In this document: positions 8,294 to 17,196 of the stretch, one piece after another
How positions within the stretch are numbered: position 1 is the stretch's first letter
Layout of the letters: each line of letters opens with the position of its first letter
Assembly: GCF_014851585.1 (NCBI RefSeq)
Contig: NZ_JACVAB010000001.1
Location: 1,116,001-1,180,000 of the forward strand
Source of the DNA: Agrobacterium sp. AGB01
GTDB lineage: Bacteria > Pseudomonadota > Alphaproteobacteria > Rhizobiales > Rhizobiaceae
DNA length: 64,000 bases
Direction of reading: 5' to 3'
The notes under the pieces: model-generated
What the model was told of the DNA's origin: nothing
The model's input: the letters and a program-made list of their open reading frames with translations, nothing else
The model's database searches: none
Position numbers and translations under genes: made by a program

Positions 8294-9526
8294 TTATTGC
8301 CGCTGCTGACGTTGCCATTTCAGTTCCAGCGCTATGCAGCCCCAGATGATGCCGAGCAACAGGAAGAAATGCCGCCAGTGGTCGGTGTCGATGACATTGC
8401 CAATGATCAGATGGCCGACAAAACTGACCCAGGCAATCATCAGGAAAGGTTGCCATGGACGATCCCGCAGCAGGTATCTGAACCCTTCCACCACCGTCCA
8501 GCACATCAGGGAGACATAGCTGACAAAACCGAGCCAGCCGTGAGTCGTCAGGCTTTTCAGCCAGATATTATGCTCCGCCTCCGGGAAGATGGTGGCAAAC
8601 ACCATGGGACCAATCCCGAGCGGATTTTCCATGGCCATCATGAAGCCAATGCGATGTCGCGCAAATCGCCCAAGATGGCCGCCATCATAATCCTGCACGG
8701 CCTTTGTTCGGCTCAAGAACAGGTTGGAGACCTGTTCGAACTGCAAGGCGACCATCAATGCGATAACCAGAAACACCACGGCCAGCAGTGTCAGCACCAG
8801 TATTTTAAGCCGGAAGGCGGTGGAGCGCTCTTTCAGCAACATCAGCAGAACGAGCATGACGGTTGCGATAAGAAACAGGCCCCAGGCCGCACGGGAAAAC
8901 GACAGGAAAATACCGAGCACCAGAATGAGCAGGCCGAGAACCTTAAGCGGCATGCTGCTGACCCGACCGGTCAACAGGCCATAAACCAGAAACAGTGACG
9001 GCGTGACGAGAAACGGGCCAAAGACGTTCGGGTCTTGGAACGCGCCCTTGGCACGGTCATAGAGCGTGAACACTTCAAAGCCGGGAATGGCATTGAAGTA
9101 ACCGAGAATGCCCAGCATCGAGGTGATCAGGGCGGCAAAAACCCAGGCTTTGAAAATCAGCGACAGCCGCCGGTGATCATCTTCCGTGACAGCAGCGTAA
9201 AACACCGATGTCAGCGCCAGAAAGGTTGAGACGGCGAGGTACATCGGCCCTTCGCCAAGATCCGACATGACCAGCAGGGAGAGAAAACCACCGGCATTGA
9301 ACACCAGCAAAAAAGCCAACAGCACGATGACGCGTTTGGACAGGCGAAGCCCGAGCAGGAACCAGATTGCGACCTGCGCCACCATCATCAGCTCGTAAGG
9401 TGCCGGTTCGGAAATAACAAAACCGGACAGGAACACGCCAAAGGCAAGCGCAAACGCGCCAATCATCCGCATGGCGGCCAATGGCGCGTTGAAACCGGGC
9501 GTATCTGTCAGGCTGACGTTGCTCAA
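8294..9526 (-). CDS. O-antigen ligase/polymerase-like (Wzy/ExoQ type) membrane protein
   Basis: A 410-residue polytopic membrane protein with about eleven hydrophobic helices and the Wzy_C-type periplasmic loop containing 'GRFARHRIGFMMAMENPLGIG' and 'EHNIWLKSLTTHGWLGF', as in polymerases/ligases of lipid-linked sugar repeat units. The start is a TTG at 9524-9526 that shares bases with the stop of the upstream transferase gene (TTGA), with GGAAAA a few bases upstream, so the two are translationally coupled. The next in-frame ATG is 54 bases downstream. Expected role: polymerising repeat units on the periplasmic face. Confidence 0.85.
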   Translation of the reverse strand: MSNVSLTDTPGFNAPLAAMRMIGAFALAFGVFLSGFVISEPAPYELMMVAQVAIWFLLGLRLSKRVIVLLAFLLVFNAGGFLSLLVMSDLGEGPMYLAVSTFLALTSVFYAAVTEDDHRRLSLIFKAWVFAALITSMLGILGYFNAIPGFEVFTLYDRAKGAFQDPNVFGPFLVTPSLFLVYGLLTGRVSSMPLKVLGLLILVLGIFLSFSRAAWGLFLIATVMLVLLMLLKERSTAFRLKILVLTLLAVVFLVIALMVALQFEQVSNLFLSRTKAVQDYDGGHLGRFARHRIGFMMAMENPLGIGPMVFATIFPEAEHNIWLKSLTTHGWLGFVSYVSLMCWTVVEGFRYLLRDRPWQPFLMIAWVSFVGHLIIGNVIDTDHWRHFFLLLGIIWGCIALELKWQRQQRQ

Positions 9527-11076
9527 TAGGCGTTTTCCGATTTGAGCAGCCTGATCGGTGTCAGGAACATGATCTTGAGGTCGAACATCAACGACCAGTT
9601 TTCGATGTAATGCAGATCAAAAGCGGTGCGAAACTTGATCTTGTCGCTGTTGTCGATCTCGCCACGCCAGCCATTGATCTGCGCCCATCCGGTCACACCG
9701 GGTTTGACCTTGTGGCGGGCAAAATAATGCTCGACCACATCGGCATATTTCAGGTCGCCGGTCTGGGCCATGACCGCATGCGGTCGAGGGCCAACCAGCG
9801 ACAGACTGCCATTCAGCACGTTGAACAGCTGCGGCAACTCGTCAATCGAGGATTTACGCAGGAAACGGCCGACAGGCGTCACGCGCGGATCGTTCTTGGT
9901 CACTGCCTTTTTGGCTGTCGGGTCGCTAAGCTCGGTATACATCGAGCGGAATTTCCAGACATTGATCGTCTCGTTGTTAAAGCCGTGGCGTTTCTGCTTG
10001 AAGAAAACCGGACCCTTCGAGGTGGTTTTCACGGCAATGGCCGCGCCAATCATCACCGGCCACAACAACAGCAGGGCCACCACGGTGAAGAACAGGTCAA
10101 AGATGCGCTTGGCAACCGAGTCCCAGTCGCGGATCGGTTTGTCGAACACATCCAGCATCGGCACATTGCCGACATGCGAATAGGAGCGCGGGCGGAAACG
10201 CAGTTTGTTGGCATGTGCGGCGATACGAATATCGACCGGCAGGATCCACACCTGCTTCAACAGGGCAAGAATACGTCCCTCGGCCGAAATCGGTAACGAG
10301 ATGATCAACATGTCGAGTTTGGTCAGGCGTGCAAATTCCACCAGTTCGGCGAAGGTGCCAAGCTTTGGATAACCGGCAACGATATCAGGCGAACGATCGC
10401 CGGTGCGGTCGTCGAAGATACCGCAGATGCGGATATCATTGTCCGGCTGCTCTTCCAGCGAGCGGATAAGGTTCTTGGCTGCATCGCCACCACCGACGAT
10501 AACCGCACGACGCTCCATGACGCCATTACGGCCCCAGTGGCGGATTGCCACGCCGGTAAGGATACGTTCCAGCGCGAGAAAGGCAGCACCGGCCACAAAC
10601 CACATGGCAGTTGTCAGCCACGAACTGCCACCGGTAGGATGAAAGGCGAGAAGAAGAAGCACCGTCAGCGCAAAACCGGCGGTATAGGCCATCAGGATAC
10701 GCGGCATCTTGGTCATAGGCGTGCGCAGCGACGGCAACTGGTAAAGATCAAGAGCATAAAGCATCAGGCCGGTCAGACCTGCACCCGCCACCATGATGGC
10801 AAACAGGCCAAGCAGGCTGCCAACCGTATGTTCCGAGGCCAGTATGCTGACGATGCAGCCAAGGATCACCAGCCCGGCAAATTCCAGCAATTGCAGCTGG
10901 CCGATAATGATGTTGGGGGAGTGATTGCCCGTACGCAGCTGATTGGCGACCTGTCGTGCCAACGGGTTGAGCGACACTGGTGGGCTGTCTCCATCACCAG
11001 CTGAACGACCGGCAATCTCGGACACCTTTTTGCGCAGTTCATTGATATCGAGTTGCTGGTTTTGGACGTTGCTCAT
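9523..11076 (-). CDS. Undecaprenyl-phosphate sugar phosphotransferase (initiating enzyme)
   Basis: A 517-residue polyprenyl-phosphate hexose-1-phosphate transferase of the WcaJ/ExoY family, which loads the first sugar of a repeat unit onto undecaprenyl phosphate. The soluble N-terminus (about 1-50) is followed by four membrane helices, a Rossmann-like central domain ('VIVGGGDAAKNLIRSLEEQ'), a fifth helix near 325, and the catalytic C-terminal domain with 'FKQKRHGFN', 'VWKFRSMY', 'LRKSSIDELPQLFNVL' and 'LVGPRPHA'. The start at 11076 is chosen over the track-extended 11121. The gene overlaps the polymerase gene by four bases. Confidence 0.93.
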   Translation of the reverse strand: MSNVQNQQLDINELRKKVSEIAGRSAGDGDSPPVSLNPLARQVANQLRTGNHSPNIIIGQLQLLEFAGLVILGCIVSILASEHTVGSLLGLFAIMVAGAGLTGLMLYALDLYQLPSLRTPMTKMPRILMAYTAGFALTVLLLLAFHPTGGSSWLTTAMWFVAGAAFLALERILTGVAIRHWGRNGVMERRAVIVGGGDAAKNLIRSLEEQPDNDIRICGIFDDRTGDRSPDIVAGYPKLGTFAELVEFARLTKLDMLIISLPISAEGRILALLKQVWILPVDIRIAAHANKLRFRPRSYSHVGNVPMLDVFDKPIRDWDSVAKRIFDLFFTVVALLLLWPVMIGAAIAVKTTSKGPVFFKQKRHGFNNETINVWKFRSMYTELSDPTAKKAVTKNDPRVTPVGRFLRKSSIDELPQLFNVLNGSLSLVGPRPHAVMAQTGDLKYADVVEHYFARHKVKPGVTGWAQINGWRGEIDNSDKIKFRTAFDLHYIENWSLMFDLKIMFLTPIRLLKSENAY

Positions 11077-11211
11077 GGACGCATTCCGTTTTGCATTTTG
11101 GCGCAACCATAGCGGCAACATGCTAAGAAACGTTTATGGCGACAACCAAGTCTTTAGACAGTCGTACCGTGCTGATACGACCTGTGAACGGATGGTTAGT
11201 CTTGCATCCCG

Positions 11212-12354
11212 TCAGGTGCGGGGCAGTAATTCCCGATAAAGGCCAAGAATTTGTCCGGCCATTACGGGTGTGGAAAACCGCTGCCGGAATTCAATTGCAT
11301 CAGGCAAAGCTTGCTGTCGCCACTCAGGGACTTGCAAGCTGCGAACCATGGTCTGCGCCAGGCTTGTTGCGTCTCCTGCCGTGACCAGCGCCGGGCTCTG
11401 TTCGCCCATGATCTCGGAAATGCCACCAACCCGTGAGGCAATCACCGGTTTTCCGGCCGCCAGTGCTTCGAGAATGATGTAGGGCAGGGATTCTGCCCGT
11501 GAGGGGACAACGACCGTATCCGCCAAAGCAAATGCCTTGCGGGCTGGCATGGATGGATGCATGACGAGCCGGTCAGACAGGCCGGCCGCCGCAATTGCGT
11601 CGCGGTACTTGTCACGCTCGGGCCCATCGCCGACGATCACGCCGGTCAGGGTTTGCCCAGACAGTTTTTCAGCCTGTGCAAAGGCATCGATGAACACATC
11701 GGGACCTTTGAGGTCACGCAACATGCCGATGTAGAGAAAATGGCTGGCATTTGCATTGAGCGGAACCGGCGCAAATTCGCTTTCCTGCACGCCATTATAA
11801 ATCATCCGCGCTTGCGTGTGCGGTTTACCGACCTTTTGCGTATAGGTGTTCTGCTCGTAATGGCAGACGAAACACAGCGCATCGGTAAAGCGCTCTAAAA
11901 GGCGCTCCACATTAAAGAACACCTGACCGCGCAGGGATTTGCGGTCATAGTGCAGGCTGCCCCCATGGGGCGAATAGAGGCGGGCTACGCGATACCTGTT
12001 CACCCGCAGAGCTGAGCCGATGAGACGGGCGAGAACGCCGCCTTTGGCGCTATGGCCATGGATTACATCTGGCTGCAAACTTTTGATATGTTGATAGGCT
12101 TTCCAAAGAGCGCCCAGGTCGGATGGGCCGACCGAACGTCCGATGGGCAAACGGATAAGCCCCAGCGACAGCATGGGCTTGATCTGCTCAAACAGTTTTT
12201 CCTCGTGCTCACCACCGGTTGAACTGTCGCACAGAATGCCAACCTCATGTCCCAGCTTTACGTGCTCTTCCACAAGGTCACGAACGTGGCGGAATACACC
12301 ACCGACCGGTGAGCGAAAGCAATGCAGGATGCGGAGAGGTTTTTCTGTGGTCAT
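11212..12354 (-). CDS. Glycosyltransferase family 4
   Basis: A 380-residue cytoplasmic GT-B glycosyltransferase. The N-terminal domain shows 'ILHCFRSPVGGVFRHVRDLV' and 'DVIHGHSAKGGVLAR'. The C-terminal nucleotide-sugar domain shows 'FLYIGMLRDLKGPDVFIDAF', 'VIVGDGPERDKY' and the E-x7-E-type motif in 'PSRAESLPYIILEALAAGKP'. It probably adds a sugar to the lipid-linked intermediate made by the neighbouring initiating transferase. It lies 17 bases downstream of the Wza-type gene, so it is in the same transcript; the donor sugar cannot be read from sequence. Confidence 0.92.
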   Translation of the reverse strand: MTTEKPLRILHCFRSPVGGVFRHVRDLVEEHVKLGHEVGILCDSSTGGEHEEKLFEQIKPMLSLGLIRLPIGRSVGPSDLGALWKAYQHIKSLQPDVIHGHSAKGGVLARLIGSALRVNRYRVARLYSPHGGSLHYDRKSLRGQVFFNVERLLERFTDALCFVCHYEQNTYTQKVGKPHTQARMIYNGVQESEFAPVPLNANASHFLYIGMLRDLKGPDVFIDAFAQAEKLSGQTLTGVIVGDGPERDKYRDAIAAAGLSDRLVMHPSMPARKAFALADTVVVPSRAESLPYIILEALAAGKPVIASRVGGISEIMGEQSPALVTAGDATSLAQTMVRSLQVPEWRQQALPDAIEFRQRFSTPVMAGQILGLYRELLPRT

Positions 12355-12371
12355 GTTACCGTTACTGGCAA

Positions 12372-12944
12372 TCAGAAGAAGCGTTCACGGACATACACAG
12401 TGTCACCAGCGAGGATTGGTCCCGAGATATTGATGCGCCCCGTCACGATTTCCCCGTTGATTTTGCGGGTTACATCCACGTCGCGCTGGTTGGCACGCGT
12501 GGAGAAACCGCCGGCAATAGCGATAGCATTTTGCACGGTCATACCAGGCACATAGGAATATTGCCCCGGACGACCGACTTCACCCATAATGAAGATTGCC
12601 CGGTAACGGTCGATTTCGATCGTCACATCCGGGTCACGCAGATAGCCCTGTCGCAGTTTCTGGGCGATGGCCCCTTCAAGCTGCGGCAATGTCTGGCCAC
12701 GGGCAGGGACCGGGCCAATGAGAGGGAAGGCGATGTAACCAGCCTGATCCACCGTATAGCTGTTGCTCAGACCGGTCTGCTCGAAAACGGTAATCCGCAG
12801 TCTGTCGCCGCTATCCAGCCGGTAGGGTTGGATGGTCGCTTCGTGAAAGGCTTTCGGAGCGGGCTGATACGCCGAACAGCCGGACAGTGCCGCAGCAAAG
12901 GCGGTCACAACGATAATGGCGGTACGGTTCAGGGCGCAGAACAT
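12372..12944 (-). CDS. Wza-type polysaccharide export lipoprotein
   Basis: A 190-residue outer-membrane-directed export protein. The signal sequence ends in a lipobox 'LSGC' (Cys near residue 22). It is followed by the Poly_export domain ('YRLDSGDRLRITVFEQTGLSNSY', 'AGYIAFPLIGPVPARG') and one SLBB domain ('IFIMGEVGRPGQYSYVPGMT'). It is shorter than E. coli Wza, which is common for alphaproteobacterial members. The start is ATG 12944 with GGAG upstream, rather than an upstream TTG. It is the promoter-proximal gene of the leftward polysaccharide operon, divergent from the Wzc-like gene 238 bases away. Confidence 0.9.
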   Translation of the reverse strand: MFCALNRTAIIVVTAFAAALSGCSAYQPAPKAFHEATIQPYRLDSGDRLRITVFEQTGLSNSYTVDQAGYIAFPLIGPVPARGQTLPQLEGAIAQKLRQGYLRDPDVTIEIDRYRAIFIMGEVGRPGQYSYVPGMTVQNAIAIAGGFSTRANQRDVDVTRKINGEIVTGRINISGPILAGDTVYVRERFF

Positions 12945-13182
12945 TCGCGCTTGGGCTCCACAAAGCGGCAATTACAGACGTTATCGATCTGTTAGGGTTA
13001 ACGCCGAGTAAATGATGCGAAAAAAGTATGAAACTGCGCCTTTGAGATCGCGAAGGCCGGTTAACGGTTGGGTTACCATAAAGTCCTAAAATTACGGCAA
13101 CAGGAATGTAATGGACGGGCGCGCGCGTCGTGCAGCCGTTTCGTCCAGCCTGCCCTTGAGGGGTCACGATGCAGGAGTTCGC

Positions 13183-15411
13183 ATGTCAGCGACAGGCCGT
13201 AATGATAAAGACGTGGATATCGACCTGGCGCGGCTGGTGCTTGCCATCTGGGAGAGGCGGGGAAAAATTGCAGCCGTGACATTGATCGCTGGCGGCGTGG
13301 CGTTTGCCGCGTCCAGTGTCATGTCGCCGGTCTATCGCAGCGAGGCCCGTGTCCTCATCGAAACCCGTGCAGCATCATTCGGCAATGCAGACCCGAACGG
13401 TACTGGCTCCCAGCAGGTGCTGGACGATTTGAATATCTCCAGCCAGACGCAGCTTCTGCAATCGGTCGACCTGATCAAGCAGGTTGCCCGCAACATGAAG
13501 CTTTACGAGCTGCCTGAATTCGACCCCGGTGCCAGCCCGTCAATGGTGTCGCGCCTGCTGGTCATGATCGGCATGAAAAAGAACCCGCTGGAAGTGGCCC
13601 CGGAAGAACGGGTCATTTCCGCTTTCCGGGAAAAGCTGCAGGTTTACCGCGCTGAGACGTCGCGCGTTATCGCCGTGGAGTTTTCCTCCAAGGACCCGGT
13701 GCTGGCCGCTGCCATCCCCAACGAAATTCTTAAAGTCTACCAATCGCTGCAGACTGACGCCAAACTCGATGCAAATTCTGAGGCCGCACGCTGGCTTGAG
13801 CCGGAAATCGCCAGCCTGCGCGAAAAGGTACGCGAAGCCGACAAGAAGGTGGCGGATTACCGTGCCTCTTCCGATCTGCTGACAGTCGGTGAAAACACCA
13901 CCTTTGCAACACGACAGCTCGGTGACATCTCGACCGAACTGGCACGTGTTCGCGGCGAAAAGGCCAATGCCGAAGCGCGTGCTGAAAATGTGCGCAATGC
14001 ACTGTCCTCCGGCCGCCCGACCGACACGCTGCCTGACATTATCGGTTCGCAGATGATCCAGCGTCTCAAGGAAACCGAATCCGGTATCCAGTCGCAAATT
14101 TCTGATCTCTCGACCACCATGCTCGACGGTCATCCTCGCATCAAGGCACTGCGTGCGCAGCTTGGCGGCATCCGCAGCCAGATTGAAACCGAAACCCGCA
14201 AGGTGTTGGCAAGTCTAGAAAATGAAGCGAATGTATCCCGCCTGCGGGAACGCCAGCTGGTGCAGCAGCTCAATACGCTGAAGGCAGACGGCGCACGTGC
14301 CGGTGAAGATTCTGTTGGCCTCAATGACCTCGAGCGTGATGCAACGGCGCAGCGTCAGTTGCTGGAAACCTATCTGGCCCGTTACCGTGAGGCGACCTCG
14401 CGTACGGCCAGCACCGATTCCAGCCCGGCTGATGCCCGCGTCATCTCTGCTGCCATCGAGCCGCGCGAACCGTATTTCCCCAAGGTTGGACCGATTGTCA
14501 TCGTCGTTTCGCTGGTCACCTTTCTGTTGTCCTGCGTTGTCGTGATGCTGATTGAATTGTTCACCGGACGCGCCTTGCGGCCTGTCGGTGCATCCAGGCA
14601 AGAAGAACTGGAAACGCAGGCCACCGTGGTTGAGGCTGTTGCCGTGCCGGTTGCCGTCGTGGACGTGCCTGCCGACCGCATCCAGGTGGCAAGTGATGAG
14701 GCGTTGGCCGCAGAAATGGAAGAAACACTCGACCTGACCGAGACGCCTGAAACGCTCGAGGCGGCTGAGGCGAACGTGGTGGATAATGACGCGGCCGAGC
14801 AGTCTGGTCTTGAAACATTCTCCATCGAAATGGTCGCGGAATATCTCGCCATGAAGGGCGTCGGCCCGGTTGCAACCGTCGTATCGCCGGCTGGCGATGC
14901 CGGCTCCACCGCAACCGTCATGCTGGCGCGCGCCGTGTCGGAAAGCGGCAGAACGGTCGTGCTGGTCGACATGACGGCGTCGGCTTGTCCGACCCGCCTG
15001 ATGGCGCCGTCCTCCAATCTGCCTGGTATTACCGATCTGCTGGCTGGTGAAGTCAATTTTGCCGAAACCATTCACAATGACCGCCTGTCCAGCGCCCATA
15101 TCGTGCCGCAGGGCAAGACGCCGGCGCATGAGGCCATGCGGGTCATCGACCGTCTGACGATGGTGGTAAGCGCTTTGGCTGACGTATACGACACGGTACT
15201 GATCGAGTGCGGTGCGGTTGATGTGGTGCGGGCGGCTGGAATTCTGAAAAACCTCTCCACCGACATCATCGTTTCGGCGCCACAGCCGGACAAGGAAAGC
15301 CTGACGGGTGTCATGCAGACCTTGGCTGATGATGGCCATTCCCGCGTGCTGATCATGTCCGGCATGAGCAGCCAGCGTCATCCGCAGGATAGCAGCCGTA
15401 CGGCGGCGTAA
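13183..15411 (+). CDS. Wzc/GumC-like polysaccharide co-polymerase with degenerate ATPase domain
   Basis: A 742-residue inner-membrane chain-length/export protein. It has an N-terminal helix at about 29-46 and a Wzz domain ('VYRSEARVLIETRAA', 'EPREPYFPK' before the second helix near 434-456). Long coiled-coil segments lie between (about 200-400). An acidic linker is followed by a MinD/BY-kinase-like domain from about residue 555. In that domain the Walker A position reads 'SPAGDAGST' without the essential Lys, Walker A' reads 'VVLVDMTAS' without the usual DxD, and there is no terminal Tyr cluster. It is therefore probably catalytically dead. The start at 13183 has GGAG five bases upstream. It is divergent from the Wza-type gene. 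Confidence 0.9.
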   Translation: MSATGRNDKDVDIDLARLVLAIWERRGKIAAVTLIAGGVAFAASSVMSPVYRSEARVLIETRAASFGNADPNGTGSQQVLDDLNISSQTQLLQSVDLIKQVARNMKLYELPEFDPGASPSMVSRLLVMIGMKKNPLEVAPEERVISAFREKLQVYRAETSRVIAVEFSSKDPVLAAAIPNEILKVYQSLQTDAKLDANSEAARWLEPEIASLREKVREADKKVADYRASSDLLTVGENTTFATRQLGDISTELARVRGEKANAEARAENVRNALSSGRPTDTLPDIIGSQMIQRLKETESGIQSQISDLSTTMLDGHPRIKALRAQLGGIRSQIETETRKVLASLENEANVSRLRERQLVQQLNTLKADGARAGEDSVGLNDLERDATAQRQLLETYLARYREATSRTASTDSSPADARVISAAIEPREPYFPKVGPIVIVVSLVTFLLSCVVVMLIELFTGRALRPVGASRQEELETQATVVEAVAVPVAVVDVPADRIQVASDEALAAEMEETLDLTETPETLEAAEANVVDNDAAEQSGLETFSIEMVAEYLAMKGVGPVATVVSPAGDAGSTATVMLARAVSESGRTVVLVDMTASACPTRLMAPSSNLPGITDLLAGEVNFAETIHNDRLSSAHIVPQGKTPAHEAMRVIDRLTMVVSALADVYDTVLIECGAVDVVRAAGILKNLSTDIIVSAPQPDKESLTGVMQTLADDGHSRVLIMSGMSSQRHPQDSSRTAA

Positions 15412-15427
15412 TGGCCACCGTCTGGTC

Positions 15428-16657
15428 TCAGTCGCTTTCCGGTTTTGCGGTGTCCTTCTTGGCCCGCAGGGACTGGATGAAACCGTAGAGTTTGGGATGC
15501 GCCTTGATAAAGCTTTTAAGCGAGGCAAGCGCGCGGTAGCCAATGGCCGGCAGATACCCCCGCACAGATAGGGCACGGAAGATGTCATGTTGTACGGTTT
15601 CGACCGTGCACCAGCTTCTTTTGTAGAGCTGGTCGCCAATGCCGAAGTCGAAAATGGCGGCACCCTCGGCACAACTTTTCTCGATCATCAGCCAGAACAA
15701 CAATTCGCCGGGGCTGGCATCGGCTGCCAGGTGTTGGTGGATCGAGCCGAACTGACAGATCACATGATCGCCCTTGCGCGACAGCCCAGCTAACGCAGCC
15801 ACAGCGTTATTGGAACCGGGCAGGCGAATGGCATGGAGTTCCAGCGGCACATTCTCAAGGTGATAGGGCGCGTCGATAAGGCCATGGAAAAAGCTCTTGA
15901 TCGCCTTGTCCTGGAAGACGTCAGGAATTTTCTGTGCCGCGAAACGTTCTGCCTTTTGCTGGAAAAACGTGTCCAGCAGGGCATGTTGTTCCTGGCGATC
16001 ACGCGTCAGGTAATATTCGTAGCCACCAATCTCGTTCAGACGCTTGGTCTGCACGCGGTACTTTTTGCGACGGCGCTTGGCATTGACCTGCGCCAGCGTA
16101 TCTTCAAAACGTGGCAAAAGCGGCAGCTGAAATGACCGATTCTGGTTTTCGCTGGTCGCCAGCGCCCTGAGCGGGTGCCGCCGTCCACGCCAGGTAAGCG
16201 GAATATTCTGCAAGGCCAACACATCGACGCGGTCGGATAATTGGCGGCGTATTTCGCTCAGGATAAACTGTGCATCTCCAGGCTTGGCCGTCTGCGCATA
16301 AGCATCGTCGAACAGGCCGGTATTGATATTGTTGAAATTGCCGCCCGGGAAACGCGCCACACGAAATGGGCCCTTGCGGCGGATTTCGAGCGGGATGAGA
16401 AACACCGTCTGGCCGGACACTTGACCACGAATGACCAAAATCGGCGTGCCCATGGCCTTGGACCATGCCGCGCACCACCAGTAACTCTGGTGGACGGAGT
16501 TAAGTGGGGAGTGCTCCAGACGTTGCCAGTCTGCCTCGACCGCCGCCATGTCGGTGACAACATCAACCGACAGCGGACCGGAAACCGCATGCGCAACGGC
16601 ATGTTCAAAAACCTTCTGGCTTTCTGCTTCCGGCAGGTCTGGCTGTATTGCTCTCAT
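15428..16657 (-). CDS. GNAT-superfamily acyltransferase of polysaccharide locus (CelD/BcsL-like)
   Basis: A 409-residue cytoplasmic protein with the GNAT_acetyltransf_6 type fold seen in polysaccharide loci: 'ALQNIPLTWRG' mid-protein, 'RRRKKYRVQTKRLNEIGGYEY', and the C-terminal core with 'LARDASPGELL'-like 'LAADASPGELLFWLMIE' and 'FDFGIGDQLYKRSWC'. It could acylate a sugar precursor or act on the polymer. The ATG at 16657 has GGAG six bases upstream; two preceding TTG codons are less likely. It is convergent with the Wzc-like gene (16 bases between stops) and so has its own promoter. Confidence 0.85.
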   Translation of the reverse strand: MRAIQPDLPEAESQKVFEHAVAHAVSGPLSVDVVTDMAAVEADWQRLEHSPLNSVHQSYWWCAAWSKAMGTPILVIRGQVSGQTVFLIPLEIRRKGPFRVARFPGGNFNNINTGLFDDAYAQTAKPGDAQFILSEIRRQLSDRVDVLALQNIPLTWRGRRHPLRALATSENQNRSFQLPLLPRFEDTLAQVNAKRRRKKYRVQTKRLNEIGGYEYYLTRDRQEQHALLDTFFQQKAERFAAQKIPDVFQDKAIKSFFHGLIDAPYHLENVPLELHAIRLPGSNNAVAALAGLSRKGDHVICQFGSIHQHLAADASPGELLFWLMIEKSCAEGAAIFDFGIGDQLYKRSWCTVETVQHDIFRALSVRGYLPAIGYRALASLKSFIKAHPKLYGFIQSLRAKKDTAKPESD

Positions 16658-16760
16658 CAACAACTCCGCAACATCTGCCGCAAAATAGCAGCAAGCCGTG
16701 CAACAAAGAGTTTATCGGCCAAGATGCGAGCTGAAACTTGTAAGTGCAGTTAGCACAAGG

Positions 16761-16973
16761 TTACTGGCCGGGTTTGCGGCCCGCCATCCACTTTATCAGC
16801 GCCATGGCCGGCAATACCCACAACAGACCAGTGCCTATGAAATAGAGCAAATGAACCCACCAGGGCGATTCCGCCAGATTGGCCGCTGCATAGGACGTCG
16901 CCAGAATGGCATAGACAATCACCATGATGATGATGACGATGGTGCCGATGAACGAACGCAGACGAGTGGGCAT
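16761..16973 (-). CDS. DUF2842-family small membrane protein
   Basis: A 70-residue protein opening MPTRLRSFIGTIVIIIMVIV, with two membrane helices (about 8-30 and 40-60) joined by 'ESPWWVHLLYFIGTG'. The pattern matches the alphaproteobacterial DUF2842 family, of unknown function. It commonly sits next to ctaA/cox-related genes, as here, where ctaA lies divergently upstream. The internal Met start is chosen because the preceding residues look untranslated. Confidence 0.8.
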   Translation of the reverse strand: MPTRLRSFIGTIVIIIMVIVYAILATSYAAANLAESPWWVHLLYFIGTGLLWVLPAMALIKWMAGRKPGQ

Positions 16974-17125
16974 GAGTTTCTCATTGTGTTGACGTGTTTG
17001 TGGGTCCGCGACGGCTTGCCGCAAACATGCAGGGCTTGTTTTGCCTTAACGGTTGGGGCAAATCAACGTCATAGCTTTCTGCAGAGCCATGAAAATGACA
17101 TGCCCTGCCTAATGAAACTGTCCTG

Positions 17126-17148
17126 CCTTGGCCAGAGACCGGCCAAGG
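17126..17148. repeat. Inverted repeat in ctaA leader
   Basis: Perfect eight-base arms CCTTGGCC and GGCCAAGG with a seven-base spacer, located 48 bases before the ctaA start codon. There is no T-tract after it, so a plain terminator is unlikely. It could be an operator or an mRNA leader hairpin. Confidence 0.5.
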
Positions 17149-17196
17149 GTACCGGCCTTCTTTGACGGGGTGAGCAACCCCTGTGGAGTTGAGAAT

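Noticed and set aside
13060..13085. CtrA-binding site (TTAA-N7-TTAA) between the Wza and Wzc-like genes
   Set aside because: GTTAACGGTTGGGTTACC resembles it but the second half has the wrong spacing and base, so it is not reported.
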